Assembly: GCF_900199545.1 (NCBI RefSeq)
Contig: NZ_LT962671.1
Location: 414,355 to 478,354 of the forward strand
From: Raoultibacter massiliensis
GTDB taxonomy: Bacteria; Actinomycetota; Coriobacteriia; Coriobacteriales; Eggerthellaceae
Direction of reading: 5' to 3'
DNA length: 64,000 bases
Under the pieces are notes generated by a model. The model was not told where the DNA came from. It ran no database searches and worked only from the letters and a program-made list of their open reading frames with translations. The first letter of the stretch is position 1. Every line of letters starts with the position of its first letter. The translations under genes were made by a program, and so were the position numbers. Below are positions 37,494-47,543 of this stretch, piece by piece.

Positions 37494-38120
37494 ATGAATA
37501 TCGTGTTGTTGGGGGCTCCCGGCGCCGGCAAGGGCACGCAGGCTGCCAAGCTGGTCGAGGAGTACGAACTTCCGCATATCTCGACGGGCGACATGCTCCG
37601 CGCCGCCGTCAAGGAGGGAACCCCGCTGGGGAAGAAGGCGAAGTCCTTCATGGACGCCGGGGATCTCGTTCCCGACGATGTCATCATCGGGCTCGTGACC
37701 GAGCGCCTGCAGAGCAAGGACACCGAAAAGGGTTTCATCCTCGACGGATTCCCCCGCACTTCCGCGCAGGCCGTTGCCCTCGACGCCGAGCTTTCCAAGC
37801 TGGAGCGCCCGCTCGATGCGGCGCTGCTCATCGATGTTGATTCCGAAGTCATCGTCGGCCGCCTTACCTCGCGCCGCATGTGCAAGGATTGCGGCTACAT
37901 CGGTACGGCCGCAGATGCCACCTGCCCCAAATGCGGCGGCGAGATGTACCAGCGCGACGATGACAACGAAGCGACCGTGCGCAACCGCCTCGATGTGTAC
38001 GAGAAGTCGACCGCTCCGCTGATCGACTACTATCGCGGCTGCGATCTGCTCGTCGCCATCGACGGCGATCGCGATCCCGATGTCGTGTACGCCGACGTGA
38101 AGAAGAGCCTCGGCCTGTAA
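37494..38120 (+). CDS. adk: Adenylate kinase with zinc LID domain
   Basis: A 208-residue enzyme making 2 ADP from ATP and AMP. The P-loop is GAPGAGKGTQ (7-16), and DGFPRTSAQ is the AMP-site signature. The LID has Cys130, Cys133, Cys144 and Cys147, a structural zinc site. The ATG at 37494 follows GAAAGGA. It is separated from secY by 0.88 kb and two terminators, so it has its own promoter; no map or infA follows. Confidence 0.95.
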   Translation: MNIVLLGAPGAGKGTQAAKLVEEYELPHISTGDMLRAAVKEGTPLGKKAKSFMDAGDLVPDDVIIGLVTERLQSKDTEKGFILDGFPRTSAQAVALDAELSKLERPLDAALLIDVDSEVIVGRLTSRRMCKDCGYIGTAADATCPKCGGEMYQRDDDNEATVRNRLDVYEKSTAPLIDYYRGCDLLVAIDGDRDPDVVYADVKKSLGL

Positions 38121-38196
38121 AGAGCCGCGCAGATTTCGCTGCGGGGGCTCTGCACGGGCTTTGCGTGCGAAATAGCGGTTTCGGACAACCAAGTAG

Positions 38197-38221
38197 GGGT
38201 CGGCGTATTGCCGGCCCTTTT
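38197..38221 (+). terminator. Terminator after adk
   Basis: GGGTCGGC pairs with GCCGGCCC (one G-T pair) around GTATT, followed by TTTT. Confidence 0.8.
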
Positions 38222-38272
38222 GCGCTCTTGTCGGTTCGTGCGTTTGTCGTAGTCCGCGGAGGGCTAATCGCG

Positions 38273-38278
38273 TATAAT
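38273..38278 (+). promoter_or_regulatory. Perfect -10 box 12 bases before a start codon
   Basis: TATAAT ends 11 bases before the ATG at 38290, which predicts a transcript starting within a few bases of the start codon. No ribosome site lies between, so the message may be leaderless. The -35 is unclear (TTGTCG at 38244 is too far). Confidence 0.45.
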
Positions 38279-38289
38279 CTGTAGCGCTT

Positions 38290-40476
38290 ATGCCAAGTTT
38301 ATGGGAAAAGATCAGAAGGATCGTCGGCGACTATGCGCGTGCGAACAGGGCTGCCCTGGTGCATATCGCGAAATGCGTAGCCGTTGTATTCCTCGTGGCG
38401 ACGTTGCTCGAGGTATTCGTCTTCAACATCAACTACTTCGCCTCGGCAGGCTACAGCACCATCGATTTGACGAGCAAGCTCGATCTGCAGGAAACGCACG
38501 ATGGGGATAAGACCCAGTACCGGCTGACCGAGGTCGATCACGTCATAGAGTTCTCGAACCTCAACACCGAGGTTCGCAACCTGCGGCTCGATTTCGATTT
38601 CAAGCAGCCCGCCCAGGCGCTTCAGATCAAGATCCAGTTTACCGACGAAGCACATCACACGTATTTCGACTCGACGGAATACACCGTGGGCGTTCCCACG
38701 ACGACCGTATCCACGTTCGTCGACCAGAGCGAATACATCAACCTTAACACTGCAGGGCTTGTGGACAACCTGCGCATCGAGATCGTCGGCGACAACGTGC
38801 AGTACCCGATCCTTCTCGACGGCATCGCCGTCAACGCGCATCATCCGTTTGAATTCAATACGGCACGCTATTTCATCGCTCTCGGCATTCTTGCTCTCAT
38901 CTGCGTTTTCAGGCCGAAATCGAGCATTTACCGCTGTTTCATCGTCGAGCAGCCCCGCCGCTCGAAGGCCATTATCGTCGCAACGGTTGTCGTCGAGGTG
39001 TATCTGATGGCGACATTCCTCTTCTTCGGCTCGAACCTTGTGGGTGTGGCCACCTCTTCGTACAACTTCGGGGCATGGGATGGCACGAGCATCGTCAACA
39101 CGTTCGAGGTGGGGGGAGACAACGCCCAGCAGTACGCCGAGCTTGCCAAGGCCATGTCGAAGGGGCAGCTCTATCTGGAAGAGGAGCCCCCGCAGTGGCT
39201 CCAGGACATGGATGACCCCTACGACAAGGGAGCACGCGACGAAGCCCAGAAGGTGACGGGGGAGTCCTACCTGTTCGATGTGGCGTATTACGACGGCCAT
39301 TACTACGTGTATTTCGGAGTGGTGCCGGTCCTGTTGTTCTATCTTCCCTTTTTCCTGATAACGGGAGCTAATTTTCCAACCGCCATCGGCGTGCTCATCG
39401 CGTGCATCGCGTTCGTGCTCGGATGTTCTGCGCTGCTCGATCGTTTTGCGCGCTACCACTTTAAGCGAGTGAGCCTCGGACTGTACCTGCTGTTGCAGAT
39501 TCCCCTGGTCTTCTGCTGCGGGGTTCTCTACTTGCTGAAGTTCCCCACGTTCTATTCGCTGCCCATCATGCTCGGGCTGGCGTTCTCGGTGTGGGGCCTG
39601 TATTTCTGGATGAAGGGGAGAACGTCTGCTTCGCCCTGCAAGTGGTACTTGGCGGGCTCGTTGTGCATGGCTCTCGTCGCCGGATGCCGACCTCAGCTGC
39701 TTGCGTTCTCGTTGCTTGCGTTCCCGCTGTTCTGGCGGCTGTTTATTACGAAGCGCCACCTGTTTACACCAAAGGGCGCCCGGGAATTCGCGTGTCTGGT
39801 TGCGCCGTATCTCGTGGTTGCGGCGGGGCTTATGTGGTACAACTGCGCCCGTTTCGGGTCTCCGACGAATTTCGGGGCGAACTACAACCTCACGGTTAAC
39901 GATATGACCAAGCGAGGTTTCAGCGCGGGGCGCCTTGCACCTGCGTTTTTCGCGTACTTCCTCCAGCCTCCGTGCGTAACGGGCGTGTTCCCGTTCGTTC
40001 AAGCCGCTCCGTTCGATACGACCTACATGGGGCAGACCATCAAGGAAGTCACCTTCGGAGGCATCCTTGCGTGCCTGCCCATCCTGTGGATCTTGCCGTT
40101 TTCGAAGCGCATATTGCGGATGCGCGTTGCCCAGCGGTCCACGCGCACGATCGCGGGAGTCATCATCGTCTTGCTGTCGGCGGGTGTGCTCGTTGCCTTG
40201 CTCGACGCGCAGATGGCGGGAATCCTGCAGCGGTACTTCGCCGATTTCAGCTTCATGTTTCTTGCAGCTGCCGTTCTTCTTGCGTTTATCGTGAACGAGA
40301 ACCTCGATCAGGGGTCGGTGACGCGCGATCTTTTGATGAAGGTGCTCGTCGTTCTCGTTTCCGTAAGCCTGATCTACAGCCTTCTCGTGTGCTTCGTGCC
40401 CGAGACGGGTTGGTATTCGGACGTGTATCCCTGGGCTTATCAGAGCGTGATAGAGACGGCTCAGTTCTGGACGTAG
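38290..40476 (+). CDS. Large polytopic membrane protein, glycosyltransferase-like
   Basis: A 728-residue protein: one membrane segment (about 25-50), an extracytoplasmic beta-rich region (about 55-185), then about eleven membrane segments to the end. The layout resembles GT39/GT83- or YfhO-like membrane glycosyltransferases that use lipid-linked sugars, but I see no certain catalytic motif. The start lacks a ribosome site (see the -10 box). Cell-wall or surface-glycan assembly is a guess from topology. Confidence 0.7.
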   Translation: MPSLWEKIRRIVGDYARANRAALVHIAKCVAVVFLVATLLEVFVFNINYFASAGYSTIDLTSKLDLQETHDGDKTQYRLTEVDHVIEFSNLNTEVRNLRLDFDFKQPAQALQIKIQFTDEAHHTYFDSTEYTVGVPTTTVSTFVDQSEYINLNTAGLVDNLRIEIVGDNVQYPILLDGIAVNAHHPFEFNTARYFIALGILALICVFRPKSSIYRCFIVEQPRRSKAIIVATVVVEVYLMATFLFFGSNLVGVATSSYNFGAWDGTSIVNTFEVGGDNAQQYAELAKAMSKGQLYLEEEPPQWLQDMDDPYDKGARDEAQKVTGESYLFDVAYYDGHYYVYFGVVPVLLFYLPFFLITGANFPTAIGVLIACIAFVLGCSALLDRFARYHFKRVSLGLYLLLQIPLVFCCGVLYLLKFPTFYSLPIMLGLAFSVWGLYFWMKGRTSASPCKWYLAGSLCMALVAGCRPQLLAFSLLAFPLFWRLFITKRHLFTPKGAREFACLVAPYLVVAAGLMWYNCARFGSPTNFGANYNLTVNDMTKRGFSAGRLAPAFFAYFLQPPCVTGVFPFVQAAPFDTTYMGQTIKEVTFGGILACLPILWILPFSKRILRMRVAQRSTRTIAGVIIVLLSAGVLVALLDAQMAGILQRYFADFSFMFLAAAVLLAFIVNENLDQGSVTRDLLMKVLVVLVSVSLIYSLLVCFVPETGWYSDVYPWAYQSVIETAQFWT

Positions 40477-40488
40477 GCAAGAGGTTCG

Positions 40489-41070
40489 ATGGATAAGGAA
40501 ACGCAGCGCAAAACCCCTCAAGCGCCTCCTGCATCGTCCGAGGCCGTCCACAAGTCGATGCAGTCGAACAAGCGCCAGAACACCAAACCCGAATTGCTCG
40601 TGCGCAAGCGGCTGCGCGAAGCGGGGCTGACCGGCTACCGTCTCCAGTGGAAGGTGCCCGGCAGGCCCGATGTCGCCTGGCCGGGAAAGCGCGTCGCCTT
40701 GTTCGTCAACGGATGTTTTTGGCACAGGTGCCCGCACTGCAACTTGTCGCTTCCGAAATCGAACGTCGAGTACTGGCACATCAAGTTCGAACGGAACGTG
40801 GAGCGCGACGAGAGAAACCTCGCCGCGCTTCGGGATATGGGTTGGCACGTGCATGTCATCTGGGAGTGCCAGCTCAAGAAAAAGAAGATCGACGAGACCT
40901 TCGCCGAGCTTCTGCCCGTATTGGCCGAAGAGCTTGGGAAGAAGCTCGGCGGCGCCTGCGAGGATGCGGATGCGCCATGCGACGGCGGCGATCCGGGGAA
41001 TCGCATGGCCGATGCGGCGGGCGCGTGTTCGGGCGAAGGCACCGATGCCGATCGCTCAAGCGGCGTTTAG
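40489..41070 (+). CDS. vsr: Very short patch repair (Vsr) DNA mismatch endonuclease
   Basis: A 193-residue protein. Vsr nicks DNA 5' of T in T:G mismatches left by deaminated 5-methylcytosine. Seen: SKRQNTKPE-like start, GRPDVAW with likely catalytic Asp61, VNGCFWHRCPHC (74-84, zinc and catalytic His), SNVEYWHIKFERNVERD and WHVHVIWEC. About 45 C-terminal residues beyond the family core are low-complexity. It starts 12 bases after the membrane protein gene. No cytosine methyltransferase gene, its usual neighbour, is in the window. Confidence 0.92.
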   Translation: MDKETQRKTPQAPPASSEAVHKSMQSNKRQNTKPELLVRKRLREAGLTGYRLQWKVPGRPDVAWPGKRVALFVNGCFWHRCPHCNLSLPKSNVEYWHIKFERNVERDERNLAALRDMGWHVHVIWECQLKKKKIDETFAELLPVLAEELGKKLGGACEDADAPCDGGDPGNRMADAAGACSGEGTDADRSSGV

Positions 41071-41389
41071 CCGGCTGGGTGCTGGGCGAGGCGAGGGCTT
41101 CGGCTCGTTGCTGCAGTCGCCTCACACGTTCCCTTCATAATTCTGGCCGCTTGCCGATTGGAGCGACCGCGCCATGCTGCCCGTCAAGCTCGACGCGGAG
41201 AGCGGCGAATTCGGACTGGTATCATGAATGCCGTGTATCCGACCAGACGAAGTTCGGCCAGACGAAGATTTTCGAGCGGGAGGGAAAGGCCGGGGTTGCC
41301 CGGTACCCGTTCGAATGCGTGCGATCGTGCGGTTGCGCCTCATCTTCGAGCTTCGGGTCAGAGAGAAATCCCTTCAAAAGGAGAGGTGT
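41071..41389. other. Intergenic region upstream of nifJ
   Basis: About 320 bases with no credible gene. CCAGACGAAG occurs twice, at 41243-41252 and 41258-41267, 15 bases apart. The end is AT-richer and holds AAAAGGAGAGG, the nifJ ribosome site. Confidence 0.5.
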
Positions 41390-44300
41390 ATGACGAGAGA
41401 ACTCAAATCCATGGACGGCAATAATGCTGCGGCGTACGTCTCCTATGCGTTTACCGAGGTAGCGGGCATTTACCCCATCACTCCGTCGAGCCCTATGGCC
41501 GACCTGGTGGATCAGTGGGCCGCTGCCGGCCAGAAGAACATCTTCGGCACCACGGTAAAGGTATGCGAGATGCAGTCGGAGGGCGGTGCCGCAGGTGCAG
41601 TTCACGGTTCGCTTGCTGCCGGTGCGCTGACGACTACCTACACTGCTTCCCAGGGTCTGCTTCTTATGATCCCCAATATGTACAAGATGGCAGCCGAAAT
41701 GCTGCCGAGCGTGTTCCATGTGAGTGCGCGTACGGTTGCAACGCAGGCGCTCAGCATCTTCGGCGATCATTCCGACGTCATGGCATGCCGTCAGACCGGT
41801 TTCGCCATGCTCGCCGAAAGCAACGTGCAGGAGGTCATGGACCTGTCTGCCGTAGCGCACCTTGCCGCCATCAAAGGTCGCGTTCCATTCATCAACTTCT
41901 TCGACGGTTTCCGTACCTCTCACGAGGTGCAGAAGATCGCCGTGTGGGATTACAACGATCTTGCCGATATGTGCGATATGGATGCGGTGCGCGAATTCCG
42001 CGAGCATGCCCTCAATCCCGAGCGTCCTGCCATGCGCGGCTCGCATGAGAACGGCGATGTGTTCTTCCAGCATCGCGAAGCGTGCAACAGCCACTATGCG
42101 GCGTTGCCTGCGGTTGTCGAAGACTACATGCATCAGGTGAACGCGAAGCTCGGCACCAACTACGAACTGTTCAACTACTACGGCGCTCCCGACGCCGATC
42201 GCGTGATCGTTGCCATGGGCTCGTTCTGCGACGTCGTCGAAGAGGTCGTCGATTACCTGAACGCTCACGGCGAGAAGGTCGGTCTTGTGAAGGTTCGCCT
42301 GTACCGCCCGTTCGTGACCGAGAAATTCATGGCCGCGCTTCCCGCGACCGTTAAGAAGATCGCGGTCATGGACCGCACCAAGGAGCCGGGCGCTGTGGGC
42401 GAGCCGCTCTACATGGATGTCGTCAATGCCCTCGTGCACGAGGGACGCACCGACCTCATCGTGGTCGGCGGGCGCTACGGCCTTGCTTCGAAGGACACTC
42501 CTCCTTCGTCGGTGTTCGCGGTTTACACGGAGCTCGAGAAGGATGCTCCGGCGCGCGAGTTCACGGTCGGCATCGTGGACGATGTGACGAACCTCTCCCT
42601 TCCCGAAGATCCGGCGAGCCCCAATACGGCTGCAGAGGGAACCATCGAGTGCAAGTTCTGGGGCCTCGGCGGCGACGGCACCGTGGGCGCGAACAAGAAC
42701 TCGATCAAGATCATCGGCGATCATACCGATAAATACGTGCAGGCCTACTTCCAGTACGATTCGAAGAAGACCGGCGGCGTGACGATCAGCCACCTCCGCT
42801 TCGGGGATTCTCCCATTCGCAGCACTTACTACATCAACAAGGCGGACTTCGTCGCCTGTCATAACCCGTCGTACGTGACCAAGGGCTTCCGCATGGTCAA
42901 CGACGTCAAGCCGGGCGGTACGTTCATGATCAACTGCCAGTGGTCGCCCGAAGAGCTCGAGCATCATCTGAACGCCGAGGCAAAGCGCTACATTGCCGAA
43001 AACGACATCAAGCTCTACACCATCAACGCCATCGACCTCGCCCAGGAAATCGGCATGGGCAAGCGCACGAACACCATCCTGCAATCGGCGTTCTTCGCGC
43101 TTGCGAACGTGATTCCCCAGGCCGAGGCTCTGCAGTACATGAAAGACGCTGCGACCAAATCCTATCTCAAAAAGGGTCAGGAAGTCGTCGACATGAACCA
43201 TCGCGCCATCGAGGCCGGCGCTACCGCCTTCGTGCAGGTCGAGGTTCCGGCAAGCTGGGCCGAGGCGACCGACGGGGCCGAGGCCTCCGAGCTTGCGGGC
43301 CGTCCCGAGCTTGTCAAGCAGGTCGTCGAGATCATGGAGCCGGTGGGCCGCATGGACGGCGATCGCCTGCCCGTCTCCGCGTTCGTCGCGCATGCCGACG
43401 GCCAGTTCGAGCAGGGTGCCGCGGCTTACGAGAAGCGCGGCGTTGCCGTGAGCGTTCCCGAGTGGGATGCAGCAACCTGCATCCAGTGCAACCAGTGCGC
43501 GTTCGTGTGTCCGCATGCCACCATCCGCCCGTTTGCATTGACCGAGGGCGAAGCCGCGGCTGCACCCTCTGCCATCAAGCTCGTTCCGATGAAGGGCAAG
43601 GGCAACGACGGATTCCAGTACACGCTGGCTATTTCGCCGCTTGACTGCATGGGCTGCGGCGTGTGCGTGAACGTGTGCCCGACCGATTCGCTTGCCATGG
43701 TTGCGCAGGAAGACGAGCTTGCCCAGCAAGACGTGTTCGCGTACTGCGTGACGCAGGTTTCCGACAAGCCCGAGCTGGAAGACGTCAGTGTCAAGGGCAG
43801 CCAGTTCAAGCAGCCGCTGCTCGAGTTCTCGGGCGCCTGCGCCGGCTGCGCCGAAACCGCTTACGCCAAGCTCGTCACGCAGCTGTTCGGCGATCGCATG
43901 TATGTGGCGAACGCTACGGGCTGCTCGTCGATCTGGGGTGGTCCTGCGGCAACGTCGCCGTACGCGATCAACAAAGACGGCCATGGTCCCGCGTGGTCGA
44001 ACTCGCTGTTTGAGGATAACGCCGAGCATGGTTTGGGCATGCTGCTCGGACACGAGGCCGTGCGCGACAAGCTGGTTGCCGATAGCGAGAAGCTTCTGGC
44101 ATCGGGTGCCGACGAAGCGGCGAAAGCTGCCGCGCGGGCTTGGATCGATTCCATGGGCGCCGCGGAGGAGAGCAAAGAGGCTTCGCAGGCGTACATCGCC
44201 GAGCTCGAGAGACTGGCCGCATCCGATGACGCTGCGGTGCGCGATATTGCAGCTGCCGTGCTTGAGAACAGGGAATACCTGACCAAGAAATCCGTCTGGA

Positions 44301-44941
44301 TCTTCGGCGGCGACGGTTGGGCCTACGACATCGGCTACGGCGGACTCGACCACGTGCTCGCTTCGGGCAAGGACGTCAATGTGTTCGTGTTCGATACCGA
44401 GGTCTACTCCAATACGGGCGGACAGGCATCGAAAGCTTCCAATATCGGCCAGGTTGCCCAGTTCGCCGCCTCCGGCAAGGACATCAAGAAGAAGAGCCTC
44501 ACCGAGATCGCCATGGCGTACGGCTACGTGTACGTGGCCCAGGTTGCCATGGGCGCCAAGCCGGCGCAGACCATCAAGGCCATCGCGGAAGCGGAGGCCT
44601 ATCCCGGACCGTCGCTCATCATCGGGTACTCGCCCTGCGAGATGCATTCGATCAAGGGCGGCATGGCGAACTGCCAGGACGAGATGAAGAAGGCAGTCGA
44701 TTGCGGCTACTGGAACCTCTTCCGCTTCAATCCCGAAGCGCCGGCGGGCAAGAAGTTCGTGCTCGATTCCAAGGAACCTGCGGGCGGTTATCAGGAGTTC
44801 CTGATGAACGAGGCTCGCTACAGCCGCTTGACGCGCGAGTTCCCCGAGCGCGCGACCGAGCTCTTCGAGCGCAACGAGCAGGCTGCGCTCGATCGCTACG
44901 AACACCTTCTGAAGCTCAAGGAGGTTTACTCCGAGGCGTAA
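41390..44941 (+). CDS. nifJ: Pyruvate:ferredoxin (flavodoxin) oxidoreductase
   Basis: A 1183-residue single-chain enzyme converting pyruvate and CoA to acetyl-CoA, CO2 and reduced ferredoxin. N-terminal domain: YAFTEVAGIYPITPSSPM. A two-cluster ferredoxin domain has CIQCNQCAFVCP and CMGCGVCVNVCP. The C-terminal thiamine-diphosphate domain shows GDGWAYDIGYGGLDH and TEVYSNTGGQASK, with CAGCAET ligating a third cluster. The ATG at 41390 follows AAAAGGAGAGG; frames opening further upstream lack a ribosome site. It is a main source of low-potential electrons that could feed the Fe-S/Mo enzymes. Confidence 0.96.
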   Translation: MTRELKSMDGNNAAAYVSYAFTEVAGIYPITPSSPMADLVDQWAAAGQKNIFGTTVKVCEMQSEGGAAGAVHGSLAAGALTTTYTASQGLLLMIPNMYKMAAEMLPSVFHVSARTVATQALSIFGDHSDVMACRQTGFAMLAESNVQEVMDLSAVAHLAAIKGRVPFINFFDGFRTSHEVQKIAVWDYNDLADMCDMDAVREFREHALNPERPAMRGSHENGDVFFQHREACNSHYAALPAVVEDYMHQVNAKLGTNYELFNYYGAPDADRVIVAMGSFCDVVEEVVDYLNAHGEKVGLVKVRLYRPFVTEKFMAALPATVKKIAVMDRTKEPGAVGEPLYMDVVNALVHEGRTDLIVVGGRYGLASKDTPPSSVFAVYTELEKDAPAREFTVGIVDDVTNLSLPEDPASPNTAAEGTIECKFWGLGGDGTVGANKNSIKIIGDHTDKYVQAYFQYDSKKTGGVTISHLRFGDSPIRSTYYINKADFVACHNPSYVTKGFRMVNDVKPGGTFMINCQWSPEELEHHLNAEAKRYIAENDIKLYTINAIDLAQEIGMGKRTNTILQSAFFALANVIPQAEALQYMKDAATKSYLKKGQEVVDMNHRAIEAGATAFVQVEVPASWAEATDGAEASELAGRPELVKQVVEIMEPVGRMDGDRLPVSAFVAHADGQFEQGAAAYEKRGVAVSVPEWDAATCIQCNQCAFVCPHATIRPFALTEGEAAAAPSAIKLVPMKGKGNDGFQYTLAISPLDCMGCGVCVNVCPTDSLAMVAQEDELAQQDVFAYCVTQVSDKPELEDVSVKGSQFKQPLLEFSGACAGCAETAYAKLVTQLFGDRMYVANATGCSSIWGGPAATSPYAINKDGHGPAWSNSLFEDNAEHGLGMLLGHEAVRDKLVADSEKLLASGADEAAKAAARAWIDSMGAAEESKEASQAYIAELERLAASDDAAVRDIAAAVLENREYLTKKSVWIFGGDGWAYDIGYGGLDHVLASGKDVNVFVFDTEVYSNTGGQASKASNIGQVAQFAASGKDIKKKSLTEIAMAYGYVYVAQVAMGAKPAQTIKAIAEAEAYPGPSLIIGYSPCEMHSIKGGMANCQDEMKKAVDCGYWNLFRFNPEAPAGKKFVLDSKEPAGGYQEFLMNEARYSRLTREFPERATELFERNEQAALDRYEHLLKLKEVYSEA

Positions 44942-44964
44942 GCCTTGGGGCGAGGGTACAAAGG

Positions 44965-44999
44965 AAAAGAGGCTTGGACGATAATCAAGCCTCTTTTCT
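44965..44999 (+). terminator. Terminator after nifJ
   Basis: AAAAGAGGCTTG pairs with CAAGCCTCTTTT around a nine-base loop; the trailing TTTTCTT gives the T-run. Confidence 0.9.
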
Positions 45000-45060
45000 T
45001 GTATAGTATGCACGTACGTAAAATGACCATGCACCAAACAAGGAAGGAAAGAGGGACCCA

Positions 45061-47178
45061 ATGGCAGAACTACCCCTGATCTTGGGCCTGGTAGCGGGCG
45101 TTATCGCAGCCATCTACGCAGGTGTCTTGATCTCTCGGATCAACAAGTTGCCAGCAGGCAACGAAACGATGCAAGGCATCGCATCGGCTATCCAGGAAGG
45201 CGCCATGGCGTATCTTGGACGCCAGTACCGCACCGTCGCCATCGTAGGCGTCGTCGTGGCCGTCGTGCTGCTCGTGCCCGGTTTCTTGGGCGTATCGGGC
45301 TTCGGAATCTGGACGGCGATCGGCTTTATCGTCGGAGGCGTCGCATCGGCCGCCGCCGGCTTCATCGGCATGCGCATTTCGGTTGCTGCGAACGTGCGCA
45401 CGGCTGAAGCGGCACGTACCGGGCTGGGCCATGCCCTGCGCGTGGCGTTTCAATCGGGCACCGTCACCGGTATGTTCGTGATCGGATTGGGCATCCTTTC
45501 GGTGTCCGTCATGTCGTTTCTCGTGTTCGCGGGCATCGCTCCGTTCTCCGCGCTCGTGGGCTTGGGCTTCGGCGGTTCGCTCATTTCGGTGTTCGCCCGT
45601 CTCGGCGGCGGCATTTTCACGAAGGCGGCCGACGTTGGAGCCGACCTTGTCGGCAAGGTTGAAGCGGGCATCCCCGAGGACGATCCGCGCAACCCCGCCG
45701 TCATCGCCGACAACGTGGGCGACAACGTGGGCGACTGCGCCGGCATGGCCGCCGACCTGTTCGAGACCTATGTTGTGACCACCGTGGCAGCCATGCTCAT
45801 CGGCAACCTTGCGTTCGGCGATGGCAACATTGCCGTTTCCCTCGGGTTCCCCGTGATCATCGGCGTCGCGTCGATCATCGCGTCGATCATCGGCACGCTG
45901 TTCGTGAAGATGAGCCAGGGCGGCACCATTATGGGCGCGCTTTACAAGGGCCTCTGGATTTCGGCGATCATCGCGATTGTCGCGTTCTTCCCGATTTGCC
46001 AGTGGATGCTCAGCGATGTCACCGTGGTGAACACCTCGCTCGCTCCGGTCGGCATCACGCCTCTGTCCATCTGGATCTGTGCCGTGATCGGCGTCGTTCT
46101 GACAGCGGCCATGGTTTACATCACCGATCACTACACCTCATCTGAGAAGAAACCGGTCGAATCCATCGCCGAGGCCAGCGTTTCGGGCCACGGCACCAAC
46201 GTTATCCAGGGCTTGGCCGTGGGCATGGAGGCAACCGGCCTCCCGATCCTCGTGATCGTCATCGCCACGCTCGCGAGCTTCTTCCTGGGCGGCATCTTCG
46301 GCATCGCCGTTGCTGCTCTTTCCATGCTCTCGATGGCCGGCATCGTCGTTGCCATCGACTCCTTCGGCCCTGTGACCGACAACGCGGGCGGCATCGCCGA
46401 GATGAGCGGTTTGCCTGAGAGCGTGCGCGAGAACACCGACGCGCTCGATGCGGTCGGCAACACCACGAAGGCCGTCACCAAGGGTTACGCAATCGCGTCT
46501 GCGGCTCTCGCCGCCGTCGTGCTGTTCGCCGACTTCACCCACACGGTGACCGAGGAGACCGGCGCTGTGTTCTCGTTCGACTTGGCGAACCCGTTCGTCC
46601 TTATCGGCCTGTTCATCGGCGGTCTTCTGCCGTATCTGTTCGCCTCGCGCGCGATGACGAGCGTTGGCAAGGCTGCAGGCGACGTCGTCGAAGAGGTACG
46701 TCGTCAGTTCAAGGAGATCCCCGGCATCATGGAGGGTACGGGCAAGCCCGACTACGCGAAGTGCGTCGACCTCGTGACCAAGGCGGCTCTGCGCGAGATG
46801 GTTCTTCCGGCTATGATCCCGATCGGCACCCCGATCCTCATCATCGTCGTCGGTTTCATCCTGAACGCGATCGGCTACCCCCAGGCGTTCGAGTTCACCA
46901 CGCTTGTTCTGGGCGGTGCGCTCGTGGGCACCATCATCACCGGCCTGTTCGTCGCCATTTCCATGACGAGCGGCGGCGGTGCGTGGGATAACGCCAAGAA
47001 GCTCATCGAAGAGGGCAAGTACGGCGGCAAGGGCTCGTTCGCCCATCAGGCTGCCGTTACCGGCGACACCGTCGGCGATCCTTACAAGGATACCGCGGGC
47101 CCCGCGCTGAACTCCATGATCAAAGTGTTCAACATCGTGGCGCTTCTGCTGGTTCCGCTGCTGGCTCTGCTTGCATAA
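45061..47178 (+). CDS. hppA: Membrane-bound proton-translocating pyrophosphatase
   Basis: A 705-residue, about sixteen-segment pump coupling PPi hydrolysis to ion export. The substrate site shows [36 protein letters not shown] and [17 protein letters not shown]. The segment [12 protein letters not shown] has Lys where K+-dependent enzymes have Ala, so it is predicted to be K+-independent and H+-pumping. GGAAAG precedes the ATG. It lies alone between two terminators. Confidence 0.95.
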   Translation: MAELPLILGLVAGVIAAIYAGVLISRINKLPAGNETMQGIASAIQEGAMAYLGRQYRTVAIVGVVVAVVLLVPGFLGVSGFGIWTAIGFIVGGVASAAAGFIGMRISVAANVRTAEAARTGLGHALRVAFQSGTVTGMFVIGLGILSVSVMSFLVFAGIAPFSALVGLGFGGSLISVFARLGGGIFTKAADVGADLVGKVEAGIPEDDPRNPAVIADNVGDNVGDCAGMAADLFETYVVTTVAAMLIGNLAFGDGNIAVSLGFPVIIGVASIIASIIGTLFVKMSQGGTIMGALYKGLWISAIIAIVAFFPICQWMLSDVTVVNTSLAPVGITPLSIWICAVIGVVLTAAMVYITDHYTSSEKKPVESIAEASVSGHGTNVIQGLAVGMEATGLPILVIVIATLASFFLGGIFGIAVAALSMLSMAGIVVAIDSFGPVTDNAGGIAEMSGLPESVRENTDALDAVGNTTKAVTKGYAIASAALAAVVLFADFTHTVTEETGAVFSFDLANPFVLIGLFIGGLLPYLFASRAMTSVGKAAGDVVEEVRRQFKEIPGIMEGTGKPDYAKCVDLVTKAALREMVLPAMIPIGTPILIIVVGFILNAIGYPQAFEFTTLVLGGALVGTIITGLFVAISMTSGGGAWDNAKKLIEEGKYGGKGSFAHQAAVTGDTVGDPYKDTAGPALNSMIKVFNIVALLLVPLLALLA

Positions 47179-47204
47179 AGCACGAGTTCGATCTTGTTTC
47201 GAGA

Positions 47205-47235
47205 AGGCCGACGGCATAGCGCCGCCGGCCTTTTT
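47205..47235 (+). terminator. Terminator after hppA
   Basis: GGCCGACGGC pairs with GCCGCCGGCC (one mismatch) around ATAGC, followed by TTTTT. Confidence 0.88.
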
Positions 47236-47363
47236 GCCGCCAAGGCCCTGCAACTGGGCAGTCGCTGGCGATTCTTTTGCAAAGCGTCTGACGAAGCGGC
47301 GATTCGAGGCTCTGGAGATTCGAGACTCTGAACGGGCTGGCGCCGACCCTCGGCGCCCGAACG

Positions 47364-47543
47364 CCCCGGATTTGCTCGCTTTTTGCCAGATTCATACAAA
47401 CGAATCCCCTTGAATGCCCCGCGAAGCCAGCCCGCGATCTGCAAGCTGGGCAAACGGCGCAGCTTGCGAGCAGAAGCGTGCAGAAAAGGCCTCCCGGGTC
47501 CTTTTTCATGTATGAATCTGGCAAAAAGCGAGCAGATCAGGGG
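47364..47543. repeat. MITE-like inverted-repeat element, second family
   Basis: A perfect 26-base inverted repeat (47373-47398 and 47509-47534; arm begins TGCTCGCTTTTTGCC) with looser pairing out to CCCC/GGGG encloses about 110 bases. A small inner hairpin (GCAAGCTG/CAGCTTGC) is present. Different sequence from the element at 36912 and 62581, same plan. No open frame inside. Confidence 0.8.

Noticed and set aside
41222..45061. Very long open frame (about 1279 codons) on the reverse strand across nifJ, and similar ones opposite hppA, the two dehydroxylase-like genes and the membrane protein at 38290.
   Set aside because: They mirror the codon pattern of the high-GC forward genes, have no ribosome sites or recognisable domains, and the forward genes have strong family matches.
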